A stretch of DNA of 64,000 nt from Tetrahymena thermophila SB210 (Eukaryota > Ciliophora > Oligohymenophorea > Hymenostomatida > Tetrahymenidae). Shown here one piece after another: positions 37,574 through 49,939 of this stretch. The notes under the pieces are model-generated. The model had not been told where the DNA came from. It did not search any database and saw only the letters and a program-made list of their open reading frames with translations. The position numbers and the translations under genes were made by a program. The stretch lies in assembly GCF_000189635.1 (NCBI RefSeq), contig NW_002476368.1, positions 186,001 to 250,000 of the forward strand, given 5' to 3'. Positions within the stretch are counted from its first letter, which is position 1. Every line of letters starts with the position of its first letter.

Positions 37574-39202
37574 TTTATTCAGCTGTTCAATTTGTTAAAT
37601 TGCAAAAACTTGTTTATTTATTTGGTATTCAAGACGAGCCAGTTTGGAAGAATTTTTTGGCAAAAGGAAATCTTTTATTTTGAAACTCAGCAGAATTAGA
37701 AAATGTTTACGATAGCTCGCTTTAGCTATGAATTTAAAGATCTCAACTCATAAAGTTTTCTCATATAAATAAAGAAAAAGCTTTTAAGAGGATTAAATTA
37801 AATGGATCTCACTGATTGTATAGAATTAATTTCCATAATTGCTGAAAAAAGTATCTTTATCGATCCCGTTCAAAAAAGATAATTTGAAGAAATATTCATA
37901 TTAAACAAAAAAATTTTGTATCTTGAATAATTTGCTATTATTTTTGTTTCAATGGGAAATCTTCAATATCAGCCTCTAGAATTTGCTGAGTACTTCTTGA
38001 AATTTAAAATGTCTAAAATATAAAATAAATGAGATAATACCCATAATTGTAACAAAAACCTCTCAAACACAAGCCTTTACCTCACAAAACCCAGAAACCT
38101 TAAAGCAAAGAAAACATAGATAATAAATTTAAAAGAATGTAAATTTCTAACCATGAGAAAGAAGATATCCTCAACTTTGATATTTTTACTCTATTTCTCA
38201 GAGGTTTCTCTCAAATAAGTTTCTTTTCTGTAATTAAGATAATTCAATAAATTCACTTTTTTAAGAATTTTTTATTTGATTTTATTTTTCAATTTAATTT
38301 TAAGAATAAATTTTTTTTACATTTCAAAAAAAAAACTAGGATAATAAAGATATTTGGAAACAAATAGAAAACAACTTTTAGAATTTTGTTGAATAGTATA
38401 GCAAAAAAGGTGAGTTAGACTAAATAACATTAAGAGATTAATTAGGAATAATTAACATTACATGAAACATTTATTAAAAGAATCAGTTAATTGCTTAACC
38501 AAAACCAATAAAAAGTGGAAAAACTAGTCTGAAAACGAATAAATCAAGCTTAACTGCTTATTAGAGTTGTGTGAATATAAGAGCTAATTTTAGGTAACTC
38601 AGGAAATAGCTCCTCTGGAGAGAAAGATTTCTAAAGATCGTAAAACATTTAATGTATCACAGGTTTGTTTCCTTAGCCAAATGTAAGAGTATTTTGCTTC
38701 AGAAGAATAGTTTTCAAAATGCAACACTTTTATGTTTAAATGCATAGAAAATTCAAGTCAGTTAGAATTCTCAGCTTACTTTGCTACTTTTTACATGTAC
38801 ATACTAAATGATCCTTACTACTTACTAATGAGGACTCTTACAAATAAAATATATTGAAAATATAGAACTGTATCTCATGCTAGTTTTTTTCCAAAAGCAT
38901 GATATTGATGAAGAAATTTGGTAGTTGCTTATTGAAATATTGAGAATTAAATCAATTAAATAACATTTAGATTCTCTTAAATTGTTTTCTGAATAAATAA
39001 AAAAATCCAAAAGGAATCTATTTTAGATATAATAATAAGTTGTATTGAAAATTCAACCAACAAAGAGTTAGATGAGTATGATGAAGAGCTAAACTATTTG
39101 TCACAGCTTAATCTTCCTTTAAAAAAAATAGTATCAAAAGAAGATCCCTTAAGTGTTTATAAAGCTTCAATTATAAAGCATGTTATAAGTTTAATAAATT
39201 GA
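37574..39202 (+). pseudogene. Decayed copy of the helical-repeat gene
   Basis: It matches 30761-32747 from codon ~175 to the same TGA (39200-39202), so the first ~175 codons are missing. Damage includes an in-frame TGA at 37681, where the parent has TCA (Ser), small indels, loss of the segment equivalent to ~31660-31980 (joined near 38455), and an insertion and deletion near 38815-38880. The intron donor GTAATTAAG and acceptor ACTAG are still present. The copy cannot make the parent protein. Confidence 0.85.
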
Positions 39203-40258
39203 TCAAGGATAATTTTATTTCAAAATATACCTCTGATAGAATAGTATAAATTAGTTGTAATTGTTTGTTTTCATTTTTATTAAGTTAGAAAATTTAAATA
39301 TTTTTAACCTTTATAATTTATTTATATTTCATTCAATCTAAAAAAATAAACCAACTTCAAAAATGATTGGTATTGCCTAAATAAAATTCAAAAGAAATTC
39401 ATTTCAAAAAATTGATTTAAAAATAATTTAAGTTTATTTCAAAAAATGTTTGTAATGGAAATAAATTTAATGAATTTGTTAGTTTTTTATATATTGCAAA
39501 ATAAAAAAAACTTCTTTCAGGACTGCTTTTTATTTTAAAAAGAAAATATTTTTTAAAATTAAATTTATTTAACTCATTATTATTATAAAAATAATTTTTA
39601 TTTCTTTTGATTAAAAATTTAGAATCTGAAAAAACTTTATTCATATAAAACTTCTTAAATGTATAATGCCATGAAAATGTATTTTATCTTTTATTCACTG
39701 TTCAGCTACAAAGCTCTAGCCAAATAGATTGAACTTATTAGCTCAAAAATAAAATATATTTATTTATTTGGTTAACTATTTTTAAATATCGAAGAAAATA
39801 TTGTGTAAATTAAAATGATGATTTTTAATAAATATTTATTTTTGCTCACAGAATTTCATTTAGAAATGTTATTTTTAATTCTTTAATTATAATTAACATT
39901 TTCTACTAAATTAAATAGATTTTTATAATTAACAAAAAATACATAATCTGAATTTGTTTGCATTTTTAATTCTATAACTATACTCTCTATCTCGAATAAA
40001 AAAGGCACACGAATATTTGAAAAAATGTAAAGTAAATTAAGACTACTATAAATTTTACAATAAAAGATAAGCATGAATAAATTGTAAATTTCATTTGTAA
40101 TTTTTTTTTATGTTTAAAAGGCTTTGTAAGATATTAAAGTTTTCCCATGCTTAGCGAGTATCTCCAACAAGTGCATTTTTAATTGTCTTAATTTATAAAT
40201 GATTCGAGGGAGAAAATATAAATTAAAAGGATTTAAATTTAACTTAAAATAGTGTTTC
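39203..40258. other. Convergent intergenic, copy of 32748-33796
   Basis: No gene. It is the second copy of the intergenic part of the segmental duplication. Short open frames here are not kept between the copies. Confidence 0.6.
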
Positions 40259-42061
40259 TCAAGAATTATCATTGTCATTTTCCCTTTCTTCTGCCAAATT
40301 TGATTAGGTCTATACATATATCTAAAATTCAGCATAGTTATCTTGTTTTATTTCTTGTAAAAAATATGTAGTTGCAGAGGCTAAAAGACTTAAAATACCC
40401 AAACCAGTAAAGGGATTTTAGTTATAATTCAAACAGATATATCTGTAAAAAGGAATACAGCTGATAGAAAAAGCATTTATCAAGTTTGTAGTTGAAAATT
40501 GCTGTTACTAAAATCTTAAAGGTATTAGCTATCTTTAATAGGTTATTAAAATTATCCAACCAATGTCAAAATTAATTTTAGCAATAATTATTGGTAGCAA
40601 AGCCAAAAGTATGTTGAAGTAGTCTTCTTTTTAATTTAATTACATTTTATTTTCTGGATTGTAAGAGAAAATGCAAGCTAAGAAAGCTAATCCAGTTAGC
40701 AAGAAAATAAAAGTAGTTACAATCTTGAGACTGTCCTTAAAAGCCATAACAAGAAAAGTGGCAACAAATGAAGCAAATGCTTCAAATATTGCTGAAAATA
40801 GAGATTTTAAGTAAATGTCACCTTGAATTTAATTTAAAAAGTAATAACAACAAGCATTGTTAACTCCAATACAAACATAGCAAAAAGTCCAAACATAAAA
40901 ATTAGTTCTTAATTCTTTATAAAGCATAAATGGAAGATATTTTTATATTTTATTATCATTTACTATATGCAATTAACTTTCATTAAAATTTGTTTTTTAT
41001 TACAGCAATTATTCAGTAAAAACGGTATCTTAATCTATTTATTTATTAATTAAAGATTCTTTTTCATCTGATAGTTATTCAATTGATTATAAATTTATAT
41101 CTTTTTGCTGAATATCTAATAAGTTCTCTTAGTTACTATTTTATAGCTTTGGTTCAAAATAAGGTTATTATTCAATTATGTTATCTTCTTACTCATCTAT
41201 TATTCTCTAAGTATTTAATCTACTATTATCAGATAGATAATCATTAACTTATGAGCATTGTTGTTGAATTGATAAATTTGTAATATCTTCATTTTAAAGC
41301 TAGCTATAAGCTTGGTATTCGCTATTTTAGTTGATTGGGTATAGCAGTAATAAGAGCAAATTAAAACTAGAAATGATTATACAAGGAAGCCCTATAAAAT
41401 GGACAAGAGTATTTTTCCAATGACCAAAGAAATATACAAATATAATATATGAAAATATACCCAAAAACCAACCAAAGCTAGTAAAACTGACTGAATAATT
41501 TGCATAGTTTTCAGGTAAGAGTTCCTACATATATATAAATATTATTCCATTTACTAAGCAGGTGCAAAAATACCAAGTAAAAAAGCTAATTATAAGCATG
41601 CCTAAACTGTAAAACCATTAAAGTGAGCATAAAGTAATACCTATTAAAAGAGTAATTAAATTCATAAATAATTCTTTATTTTCTTTTTAAACTGGATAAA
41701 AGATTAAAGCGATATTTGCAAATACTCTTCCTACAGTCCCAGAAGTTAGTACATAAGCTTCAAAAACTGATCTATCGCAAATTAAACTCAGTTCATCGGT
41801 AATGCTAAATATTTAGGGATATGTTTATTGATTACTTATTACATAGCTACCTACATCGCATGCTTCATTAGTTGTACATTAATATTTAAAACCTTTTTCT
41901 TTATCATAGCATTCAAGAGAAGACTAATAAAACAAAAATGGTATGCTTGTGTAAATTGTTGAGTTTATTCCAATAGTTAAAATAATTAAAAAAAGCCTAA
42001 GATATTAGTTTTTTTTAGAGTTGTCATCATTTGAAACCTGCTCACAGCTCTGAATATTCAT
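40259..42061 (-). CDS. SLC22-like MFS transporter, copy B (intact)
   Basis: This intact 600-residue minus-strand frame (ATG 42061, TGA 40259) has no intron. The layout is major facilitator: TM1 around residues 20-45; an outer loop with Cys residues (CYDKEKGFKYQCTTNEACD); LICDRSVFEAYVLTSGTVGR leading into TM2, reminiscent of the L-x-CDR motif of SLC22 organic-ion transporters; six TMs; a long Q/N/acid-rich central loop (~residues 255-375); then six more TMs. It ends in a polar tail (ERENDNDNS). Substrate is likely a small organic ion or metabolite at the plasma or an endomembrane, but this is inference. Copy A (33797-35598) is its frameshifted partner; the neighbour at 42711-44351 is a more distant paralogue. 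Confidence 0.85.
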
Positions 42062-42710
42062 TTATATTTCTTCAAAAGTTTATTATTGCTAATTAATTAA
42101 CTAAATTATTTATTATTTTGATGTGTAAGATATATTAAATGATAGCAAATATCTATTTGCTTATTGTTGTAGAAAAAATTAAATGCTATTTAAATCCACT
42201 TTTCTAATAATTAAATTAGATTTTTTAAATTAATGCTTTATTTAACAATAAAATAACTAAAAACACTCCTCTAATTTAAAGCTTGAAGGCAATATTTGTA
42301 ATCTATTCATTTAAGTAAAAAGGTAAAATATTTTCAAATTTAGATTGATTTGATTAATCATTAGAGTTTTTGCACACACAAATGGTTAGAAGCGGATTAT
42401 TTTGAAGATGTTACTACTAATGAATAATTATTATTTATTGAAAATTAGAAAAATAAAAATAATACAAATTAAAAAAATGTTTAAAAGTTTATGAAATTAA
42501 ATTAGAAATTACAATATTACAATTGTTTTATTTTTTGTAAATTAAAAGAAAAATAATTATTTATTTTATAAGATATAATATCTTTAAAACAAACATTTAT
42601 GATAAAATAATTAAAAAAATATATAAACGTTTAATAGCTATTTAAATAATATTTTGAAAATTTTGTTATTTACAGTTTTTATACAAAAAATCATAAAATT
42701 CAGATTTTTT
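42062..42710. other. AT-rich intergenic between transporters
   Basis: About 650 bp with no gene. It separates two same-strand transporter genes and partly matches 35599-36097. Confidence 0.5.
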
Positions 42711-44351
42711 TCAACTCTCAATATTTTTTTCTTGGTTAGTTTTTTATTGGGTTTCTTTTTAATTGTGTTGATTACAATCATTTTCACTTAATTCAATAAA
42801 AAAGAGAGTACTGATAGAGGCTAATAAACTAATAACTCCTAATCCTACAAAAGGATTCAAATCGTATCGGATACAAAGGTATCTATATGATGGCATAAAA
42901 CTTACAGCTAGAGCATGTAATTAATTTGAAGTAGAGAACTATTACTATTAGAAACTTATAGGTATAACTTTTTTGAGATAAGAAATTAAAACAATCCATC
43001 CAATATCAAAACTTATCTTGGCTATAATTATGGGAAAGAGGACTATAAAAAGCTAAAAGTAACTATAATTTTAATCCAAATTGCTTTTTGGTTCATAAAA
43101 AAATATCAAAGAGACAAAAGCTAATCCAGTAAATAAGAAAACCAAAGTTGAAATTATTTTTAAATTATTTGGAAAGGTCACAACTAAAAAAGTGGCAATT
43201 AATGAAGCAAATACCTCAAACAGTGTGGAAAACAATGAGTTTACATAAATATCTCCTTAAATTTAATTAAGGAAATAATAGCAACTAGCATAATTGATTC
43301 CAATTGACACACAGCAAAATGTCCATATATAAAAGTTATTTCTGGTAACTTTATGAAACATAAATGGAAAATACTTATATAAACAGTTATCAGTTTCTTT
43401 AATTGGCTTATTTACATCTTACTATGGTGCTATATTGCTTTATTACTAGTCATTAAATTTTTCATTCTCTTCCTTTGTGTATATTTCTATGCTCTTAGAT
43501 TATTAACCTTTCAGTGGCGTAACTTCAGATTCAACAAGAATATTTCCATCTTAATCCATTTATTGTTCATCATCTATTTATCCTTATTGATTTTCTAATT
43601 AGGATTACTGATTCTATTATGCAGGTGAAAAAAAGGCTAAAATAAAGTTGCTGATCGAAATTAAAATACAAGGAATGCCTACGAAATGAACCAAAGTATT
43701 CTTCCAGTGCCCATAGTAATATGCGAAGGTTACATACACTACTGTGCATACAGGCCAAGCTATGTTTGTTAGAGCAATGGCCTTGTTTTGATTGTTATTT
43801 GGTAGAAACTCTTCAATAAAGATAAATACTAAAACATACACACAGCTAAAGCAAAAGTACCAAATGAAGAAAGAGATAATGAACATTTCTAAAGAAGAAA
43901 TAAATTATAATAAGCATAATGACAAGCCTGTGATAAATATGAAAATATCCATAATAATTTCTTTCTATTCTTTCTTGATTGGAATCAATACTAAAAATAT
44001 ATTTGCAAACAGCCTTCCTAAAGTGCCTGAAGTTAAAATATACACTTCTAAAATTGAACGGTCACAAAACAAACCTAAGTACTATGTTATGCTGTAAATT
44101 TATGGATACATTTATTCGCTTGATATTTTATAACTCTCCAGATCACAAGCTTCTTAATAAGAACATTTATATGTCTTGCCAGTTTTTCTATCTAAGCATT
44201 CTAGCTGAGATTAATAAAATATGAAAGGAATACTAGAATAAACAGTTGAGTTAATACCAATACTCAGCACCAATAAGAGTAATTTTAGGTACAAATATGA
44301 CATTCTTGTACTTTAAGCTTCTTGGTTTTATTAACCATTATTGATAATCAT
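42711..44351 (-). CDS. SLC22-like MFS transporter, second gene (intact)
   Basis: This intact 546-residue minus-strand frame runs from ATG 44351 to TGA 42711. It shares family landmarks with 40259-42061: GINSTVYSSIPFIFYQSQLEC in the TM1 region, the LFCDRSILEVYILTSG segment, FLPNNNQNKAIALTNIAW, the YGHWKNTLVHFVGIPCIL element in TM6, a shorter polar central loop, and NPFVGLGVISLLAS near the last TM. It ends in a Q/N/K-rich tail. Twelve TM segments are expected. It is a clear but older paralogue of the 600-residue transporter. Its C-terminal part was also duplicated to 36098-36650. Probable organic-ion or metabolite transporter; substrate not predictable from sequence. Confidence 0.85.
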
Positions 44352-45057
44352 AACTATGACCAAAGTGCTTATATCTTATTTGTTTGTTTTTAATTAACAA
44401 GAAAGGTGCCTAAAAAGATCAAAAAGATACACAAAATTAAAAAACTTTACTTTTTTTTGATTTAACTAAGTGACAAAAACGTTTAAAACTGATAACCTAA
44501 TTCACTTCAAATATAAAAATCATACTGCTTTGACCATAAAAAATCATCATAATTTTTTTATCACTACTTTAAAATTTATTAGGCAACTTTCTGATAGATA
44601 TTAGATATTTAATAATTCTATTTTATAAAAACAAAAAAAATTTAACAACTCTTTAAACAGAAACACTGAAATCTTTTTACAAAAATACATTTCTAAATTT
44701 AATCTTATCAATAAATTTAGCAAATTATTTAATTTAGCACCACTTAAAATTTCAATATATTTCTTAATTTATTTTTATCAATAAAAAAGAAAAACATTCA
44801 GTCATAAAATAAAATAAAAATGTCCACAAAATATTTTTACAAATAGCCCAACTTTATTTTTATTTAAGTAAAATATAAATTAAAGGAAAATATTAATTTT
44901 TTTAAAATCTTTTTAAATATCTGACAAAAATTAATTTTCTATAAAATAATATTTCAATTATTTTTTTAAAATAAATAACTTTAATTTAAATTAAATTTTT
45001 TATTTATTTATTTATTTTTTTTTTAATTAAAATGAAAAAAGTAAGTAAGTAAGTAAG
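44352..45057. other. AT-rich intergenic with GTAA tract
   Basis: No gene. A (GTAA)n tract at 45041-45058 abuts the stop codon of the next minus-strand gene. Confidence 0.55.
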
Positions 45058-47313
45058 TCAAAATTTGGATTTGAGTTAATATTTTGAAATGATTTCTTCT
45101 ACCTTCTATTTGCATTCATTTTATTACAAAAGATTATTCAATAATTCTTGAAACTCTTTATTAAATAGGTCTTTAGCTTAATCTTGTTTCAAAAACTTTT
45201 CAAAATGATCTAAGCAAATTTAATAATCTCCTAAATCAAAATAAGTTCTGGATTAGAATAATAATCCTTTTGCTGTAATAAAACCTTCTAGATTTGTTCC
45301 TTTAAAATGCTGATTGAATAAATTAGCTGCTTCTTAAGCTTTTTCATTTATGTCATCTTATAATTTTAAATTTCTAATTAAGCATATTTAAATGAGTAAA
45401 AAACAATAGAGCTCTTCAAACAGTTTATTTTTTTTAAAAAAAGGCTTAGCATCAGTAATAAATTTGCTGGCTTTTTCATATTGCTTTCTTTCATAGTAGT
45501 GTTAAATCAATAGTATGTACATCAATACTATATTCTTTAAATTTTCATCTTCTTTTTCGTATTTGCCTCTCAGTTATAAATAACTTTCAGAATATTTTAT
45601 GATACCTTGCTCATCCTGATCTTAAAATGAAAAATTAAGTAAGTAGACTAAGCATTAATAAAGAGTATCATTATTTTTAAAAGTTTTTAGGAACTCATAA
45701 TATTGCAAGTATTCTTTTTTCAGTCTTGAATTGTCTTTCAAAAATTTGGTCAGTTGTAATTTCCTTGATTTTAATTCGTTATAATATTACGGATATTCTT
45801 TTTCAAGTTAAAACTAATTAGCGTATCTTTCTATGAAATCAGCATATTCTAAAGCCTCTTCGTATTATTATAGCCTAACCAAACAATCCATATGTCCTAA
45901 TAATTTATCTCTAACTTTTAAGCTAAAATTGGTAAAATAGCCATTAATTAACAAATAAGAATGAAATTTTTTATGCCATTCAAGTGCTTTATTGTCCTCT
46001 TTTATTGTGATATAAATATTAATTAAGTTTTCAAAATTCTGCATATGTTTATTATCATTTATTACCAAATAATTTCTTTTTTTTAATAATTTTTAGTGTA
46101 TATCTAAACGTGTTTCGATTGCTTATGAGTACTCTCTCTTAGCAGCGTATAATATTGAAATTACTTCTAAAACTTCTAACTTCATGAAATAATCTTAATC
46201 TGGATCGTTCAGCTATTTCAAAATTTATTTGTAGTGCATTATTCCTTCTTCAATCTATCCATTATGAATAAAGTTATAAATTTGTTTTACTTCGCTTTCT
46301 CCATCCCAAATAGCTTTCCTTTCTCTACTCTTTTCGCTAAAACGAATTTTTGCTTCTTCTTTTTATATTTAATCAATCTTATTTGAAAAAATGTTTATGA
46401 ATTTAAATAGTTATGAATGTAAAATATATTTTTATATATTCAAACTTTCATCTACATTAGCTTGGCTTTTTATAGTTTACAAAATATTGTTTGCTTGATC
46501 AATTAGATCTAATTGCTTGTAACTAATGTATGCTATGACTAAGCCTTCTATATTTTATTGCTTGTTTGTTTCATAAAATAGGATGGAACATCTAGCAGCC
46601 TCATTGTATTCCTATAAAGTATAATGTATCAAGGCTAATCCCATATAAGCCTTTCCAACAAGTTAGCTATTACTACTATCTTTTATTTTTTTAATCTGTT
46701 CTAACATCAGATAAAATATACTCGCTGCTATTTCAAGTTGATTGCAAAAAATAATTTCATCTGCTAAATAGATAATTGATTCTATTTACTAAATTTATAA
46801 CTAAACATTTTTTGATCCTATCAAATCTTTAAGAATTTAGCTTGCTATCTTGTTCACTTCTAAAAAATTTCCTGTCATATAATTAAAATACATCTCTTTT
46901 CTCTTATAAAGGCCAAATGTAGCATTTTTTTCCATTTTGTTAATAGCGACTTAAGTTACTTAAATAGCCAAATCAAATTCGTTTCTTCCTCTCAAAATAT
47001 TGCTGTAATAGTCGCAAATCGTGATAACATCATTTAAATTATCAACCCCTTTGATTTGATTCTAAAATTTTTCAATTAGTTAAGGTGTATCTATTATATC
47101 TGAAGGATGAATTTCAAGTTTTTTAACTAATTGATAATAATCAATATTAGTAGAAAAATAATAAAACTGGCTTGATAAAAAGTTAACTTTTTATTATTAA
47201 AATAGATTCTATTGCTTATAAAACTAATTTTAAATAAGAGGTTTAGTAAATTATAATCGAATTTATCTAATCAATGACAAATTTCTATTTTGTTTTTCTA
47301 AAAATTTGATCAT
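45058..47313 (-). CDS. TPR-like alpha-solenoid protein
   Basis: This single-exon minus-strand frame of 751 residues runs from ATG 47313 to TGA 45058. It consists almost entirely of amphipathic helix pairs of about 35-40 residues with TPR-like features, e.g. GKAYMGLALIHYTLQEYNEAA, YIAYISYKQLDLIDQANNIL and QSRTYFDLGDYQICLDHFEKF. The pattern of small residues followed by Tyr/Ala and a second helix fits tetratricopeptide repeats with weak consensus. TPR solenoids are protein-binding scaffolds. No catalytic domain, signal peptide or membrane segment is visible. The first ~170 codons and the 5' flank are duplicated upstream as a pseudogene. The partner and process are unknown. Confidence 0.75.
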
Positions 47314-47936
47314 TTTAAAAGGTAGATATTAAAATGTATGACTTCTAATTTAAAAAGAATTATCTAAATCTTTTTTACTAAATATGAATTGATTTAATAA
47401 CAAAAGTTAATTTCTTGTTTTAATTGTTTGTTTTTTAATTAGATATCAATAAATAAATATGAAAAATAAAATATATTTTTAAAATTACTATTCATTTTAT
47501 GTAGATATTATTAAAAATAAAAACATCAATAAAATTTAATATTTACAAATCTTTTTTTTTTGATGTTTTTGTTAAAAATTTATGTTCTTAATAAATAAAC
47601 AAAATTCTATCTCACTAAAATATAAAATGATAAAAGTATTTCAATCTTATTCAAAATGTGTAATAAAAGGTTTCTTATTTTTTCAACAGAAAATATTTTA
47701 ACAATTTGAAAATAAGAAGACTAATATTACAAAATATATTTTTGATCAAATTTATCAAAAAGATATTGAGAATTAGTATTAAATAATTAAATGTGAGGAA
47801 AATAAAATCCATCCACTCTTTCTAACAGAATTAAGAAAATTTTGGAAAATTCAGTATCAGAAAAAGAAAGGTAGAATCAAATAGATAGATATATTAAATA
47901 TTTACAAAAATCCTTTAAATTCTGAATCTACTTACT
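47314..47936. other. Upstream region of the TPR-like gene
   Basis: This AT-rich 5' flank contains the promoter of the minus-strand TPR-like gene. It is repeated at 48464-49083. No ORF. Confidence 0.5.
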
Positions 47937-48463
47937 AAACTTAAAACTAAACATTTTTTGATCCTATCTATCTTAAAGAATTTAGCTTGCTATCTTCTTC
48001 ACTTCTAAAAAATTTCCTGTCATATAATTAAAATATATCTCTTTTCTCTTATAAAGGCTAAATGTAGCATTTTTTTCCATTTTGTTAACAGTGACTTAAA
48101 TTACTTAAATAGCCAAATCAAATTCGTTTCTTCCTCTAAAAATATTGCTGTAATAATCAGCAATCATGATAACATCATTTAAATAATCAACCCCTTTGAT
48201 TTGATTCTAAAATTTTTTAATTAGATAAGGAGTATCTATTATATCTGAAGGAAGAATTTCAAGTTTTTTAAATAATTGATAGTAATTAATATTAGTGAAA
48301 AATAATAAAACTGGCTAGATAAAATGTTAACTTCTTATCATTAAAATAGATACTATTGCTTACATAACTAATTTTAAATAAGAGGTTTAGTAAATTATAA
48401 TCAATTTTATCTAACCAACAACCAACGACAAATTTATTTTTTTCTTTCTAATAATTTGATCAT
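47937..48463 (-). pseudogene. 5' fragment copy of TPR-like gene
   Basis: On the minus strand this begins with an equivalent ATG at 48463 (MIKLLERKK against MIKFLEKQN in the parent). It then has a short insertion, and a TGA appears within 25 codons. Later parts still match, e.g. the segment equivalent to DTPQLIEKF and VITICDYYSNIL. It stops at the duplication boundary, so the rest of the gene is absent. Confidence 0.75.
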
Positions 48464-49156
48464 TTTAAAAGGTAGATATAAAAATTTATGACTTCTAATT
48501 TAAAAAAAATTATCTAAATCTTTTTTACGAAATATCAATTGATTTAATGACAAAAATTAATTTCTAATTTTGATTGAAAACCATTAAATAAATATGAAAA
48601 ATAAAATATGTTTTTAAAAATACCATTCATTTTAAGTAGATATTATTAAAAATAAAAACTTCAATAAAATTTATTATCTACAAATCTATTTTTTTTTGTT
48701 GATGTTTTTGTTGAAAAATTATGTTCTTAAAAAATAAACAGAATTCTATCTCACTAAAATATAAAATGATAATAGTATTTGAATCTTATTCAAAATATCT
48801 AAAAAAAGCTTCTTATTCTATCAACAGAAAATTTCTTAACAATTTGAAAATAAGAAGACTATAGTCACAAAACATATTTTTGATCAAATTTCTCAAAAAG
48901 ATATTGAGAATTTGTATTAATTATTTTAATTTAAATTTGTGGAAAATCAAATCTACTCTTTCTTACTCAATAAGAAAATTTTGGAAAACTCAGAATCAGA
49001 AAAAAAGAAAGGTAGAATCAAATAGATATTTACATGTTAAATATTTAAAAAAAACCTTTTAATTTCTCAATCTACTTTAAGAAAATTATTTGGTATTTAA
49101 AGAATTTGATTTTTAGTGTAAATTATAAATAATAAGTAAATACAACTAAAAAATTA
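48464..49156. other. Intergenic, mostly copy of 47314-47936
   Basis: This is the second copy of the 5' flank, to about 49083, then the short leader of the carrier-like gene. No accepted ORF. Confidence 0.55.
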
Positions 49157-49939
49157 ATGATGTAGTTTTTAAGTGAGGAATTACCAATTTTTTAACATGA
49201 CTAATTATTGCAAAACTCATCTGTAACATTAATTAGTTCTTTCATACAATACCCTTTAGAGTTATTAATGATCAGAAGATAAGTTAGTTAATAGCTGTAG
49301 ATATTAGGTTTGGCAGATAAAGTTACAAATTATTTTTCTGCTTTTAAATAAGTTAGTAGAGATGGAAAGTTAGCTTTTTATAAAGGATTTTTACCATCAA
49401 CAGTTGCTAGAGTATCTTAATGTTTTTTTTGGCCTTTATAGAAAAATTAAATGATTTCATCACAAGTACTTACTGAAATATTATTTTAATCAGTTACTTA
49501 TCCACTTGTGCTTATAAGTAACCTCATTTCAATTAAGCCAGGCCAATATGAAGGTTAATTTAAAAGTTTTATGAGCGCATTTCAAGAAATATAAAAGCAA
49601 TAAACAAAATATAAATACTACAGAGGTTTTTCTTTATATTTATTATCAGCAATTCCTTCTTCGATATTTTAAAATTATATAAATTTCATTCCAGAATAAT
49701 AGGAGATACCTTTATATGTTTATTCTTTAGGTCTACTATACTATCCTTTAGACACTTTGAGACTAAGATTACTTATTTAGTAGAATTCAGATATGTCTTA
49801 CAATAATATTAAAAATTTTATTACTTAAACTCTAAAAAATGAATCTCCTAGAGCTCTTTTTGCTGGAAGTATACCTTACTATTCAATGTTTGGTTTATGC
49901 TTTTATTTTAGGTAAAAATAAACAAAAGATAGATAATGA
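49157..49939 (+). CDS. Divergent mitochondrial carrier-like protein (MTCH2-like)
   Basis: This single-exon frame of 260 residues starts MMQFLSEELPIF (tandem ATGs at 49157 and 49160) and ends in TGA. Carrier-type signatures are QYPLELLMIRR near residue 30 and YYPLDTLRLRL near residue 195 (P-x-[DE]-x-x-[KR] positions), each followed by a helix and a G-rich matrix element (FYKGFLPSTVARV, LFAGSIPYYSMF). The middle motif is degraded to TYPLVLISNLISI, which resembles the TYPFVLVSNLM segment I recall from MTCH2, an outer-membrane insertase derived from the SLC25 carriers. The substrate-binding network and salt-bridge residues are incomplete, so a transport role is doubtful. Outer mitochondrial membrane insertase-like function is inference; a divergent SLC25 carrier is the alternative. 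Confidence 0.65.

Larger units (their letters stand above)
46795..49083. repeat. 1.14-kb direct tandem duplication
   Basis: 46795-47936 and 47937-49083 match along their whole length, covering the 5' ~170 codons of the TPR-like gene and about 620 bp of its upstream DNA. Examples are AAACATTTTTTGATCCTATC near 46803 and 47949, and a TTTTTGATCAAATTT-like stretch near 47738 and 48876. Confidence 0.8.

Noticed and set aside
39346..39360. ATAAACCAACTTCAA resembles the Tetrahymena chromosome breakage sequence
   Set aside because: Aligned to the 15-base consensus TAAACCAACCTCTTT it has at least three mismatches, including in normally invariant positions, and it lies in duplicated intergenic DNA without telomere-like context.
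39417..39644. 75-codon minus-strand frame in duplicated intergenic DNA
   Set aside because: The frame is not preserved in the homologous copy at about 32.9-33.2 kb.
43570..44224. Several overlapping short frames on both strands
   Set aside because: All are shadows of the intact minus-strand transporter at 42711-44351.
48880..49062. 60-codon plus-strand frame
   Set aside because: It lies in the duplicated 5' flank of the TPR-like gene and the frame is not kept in the other copy at about 47.74-47.93 kb.
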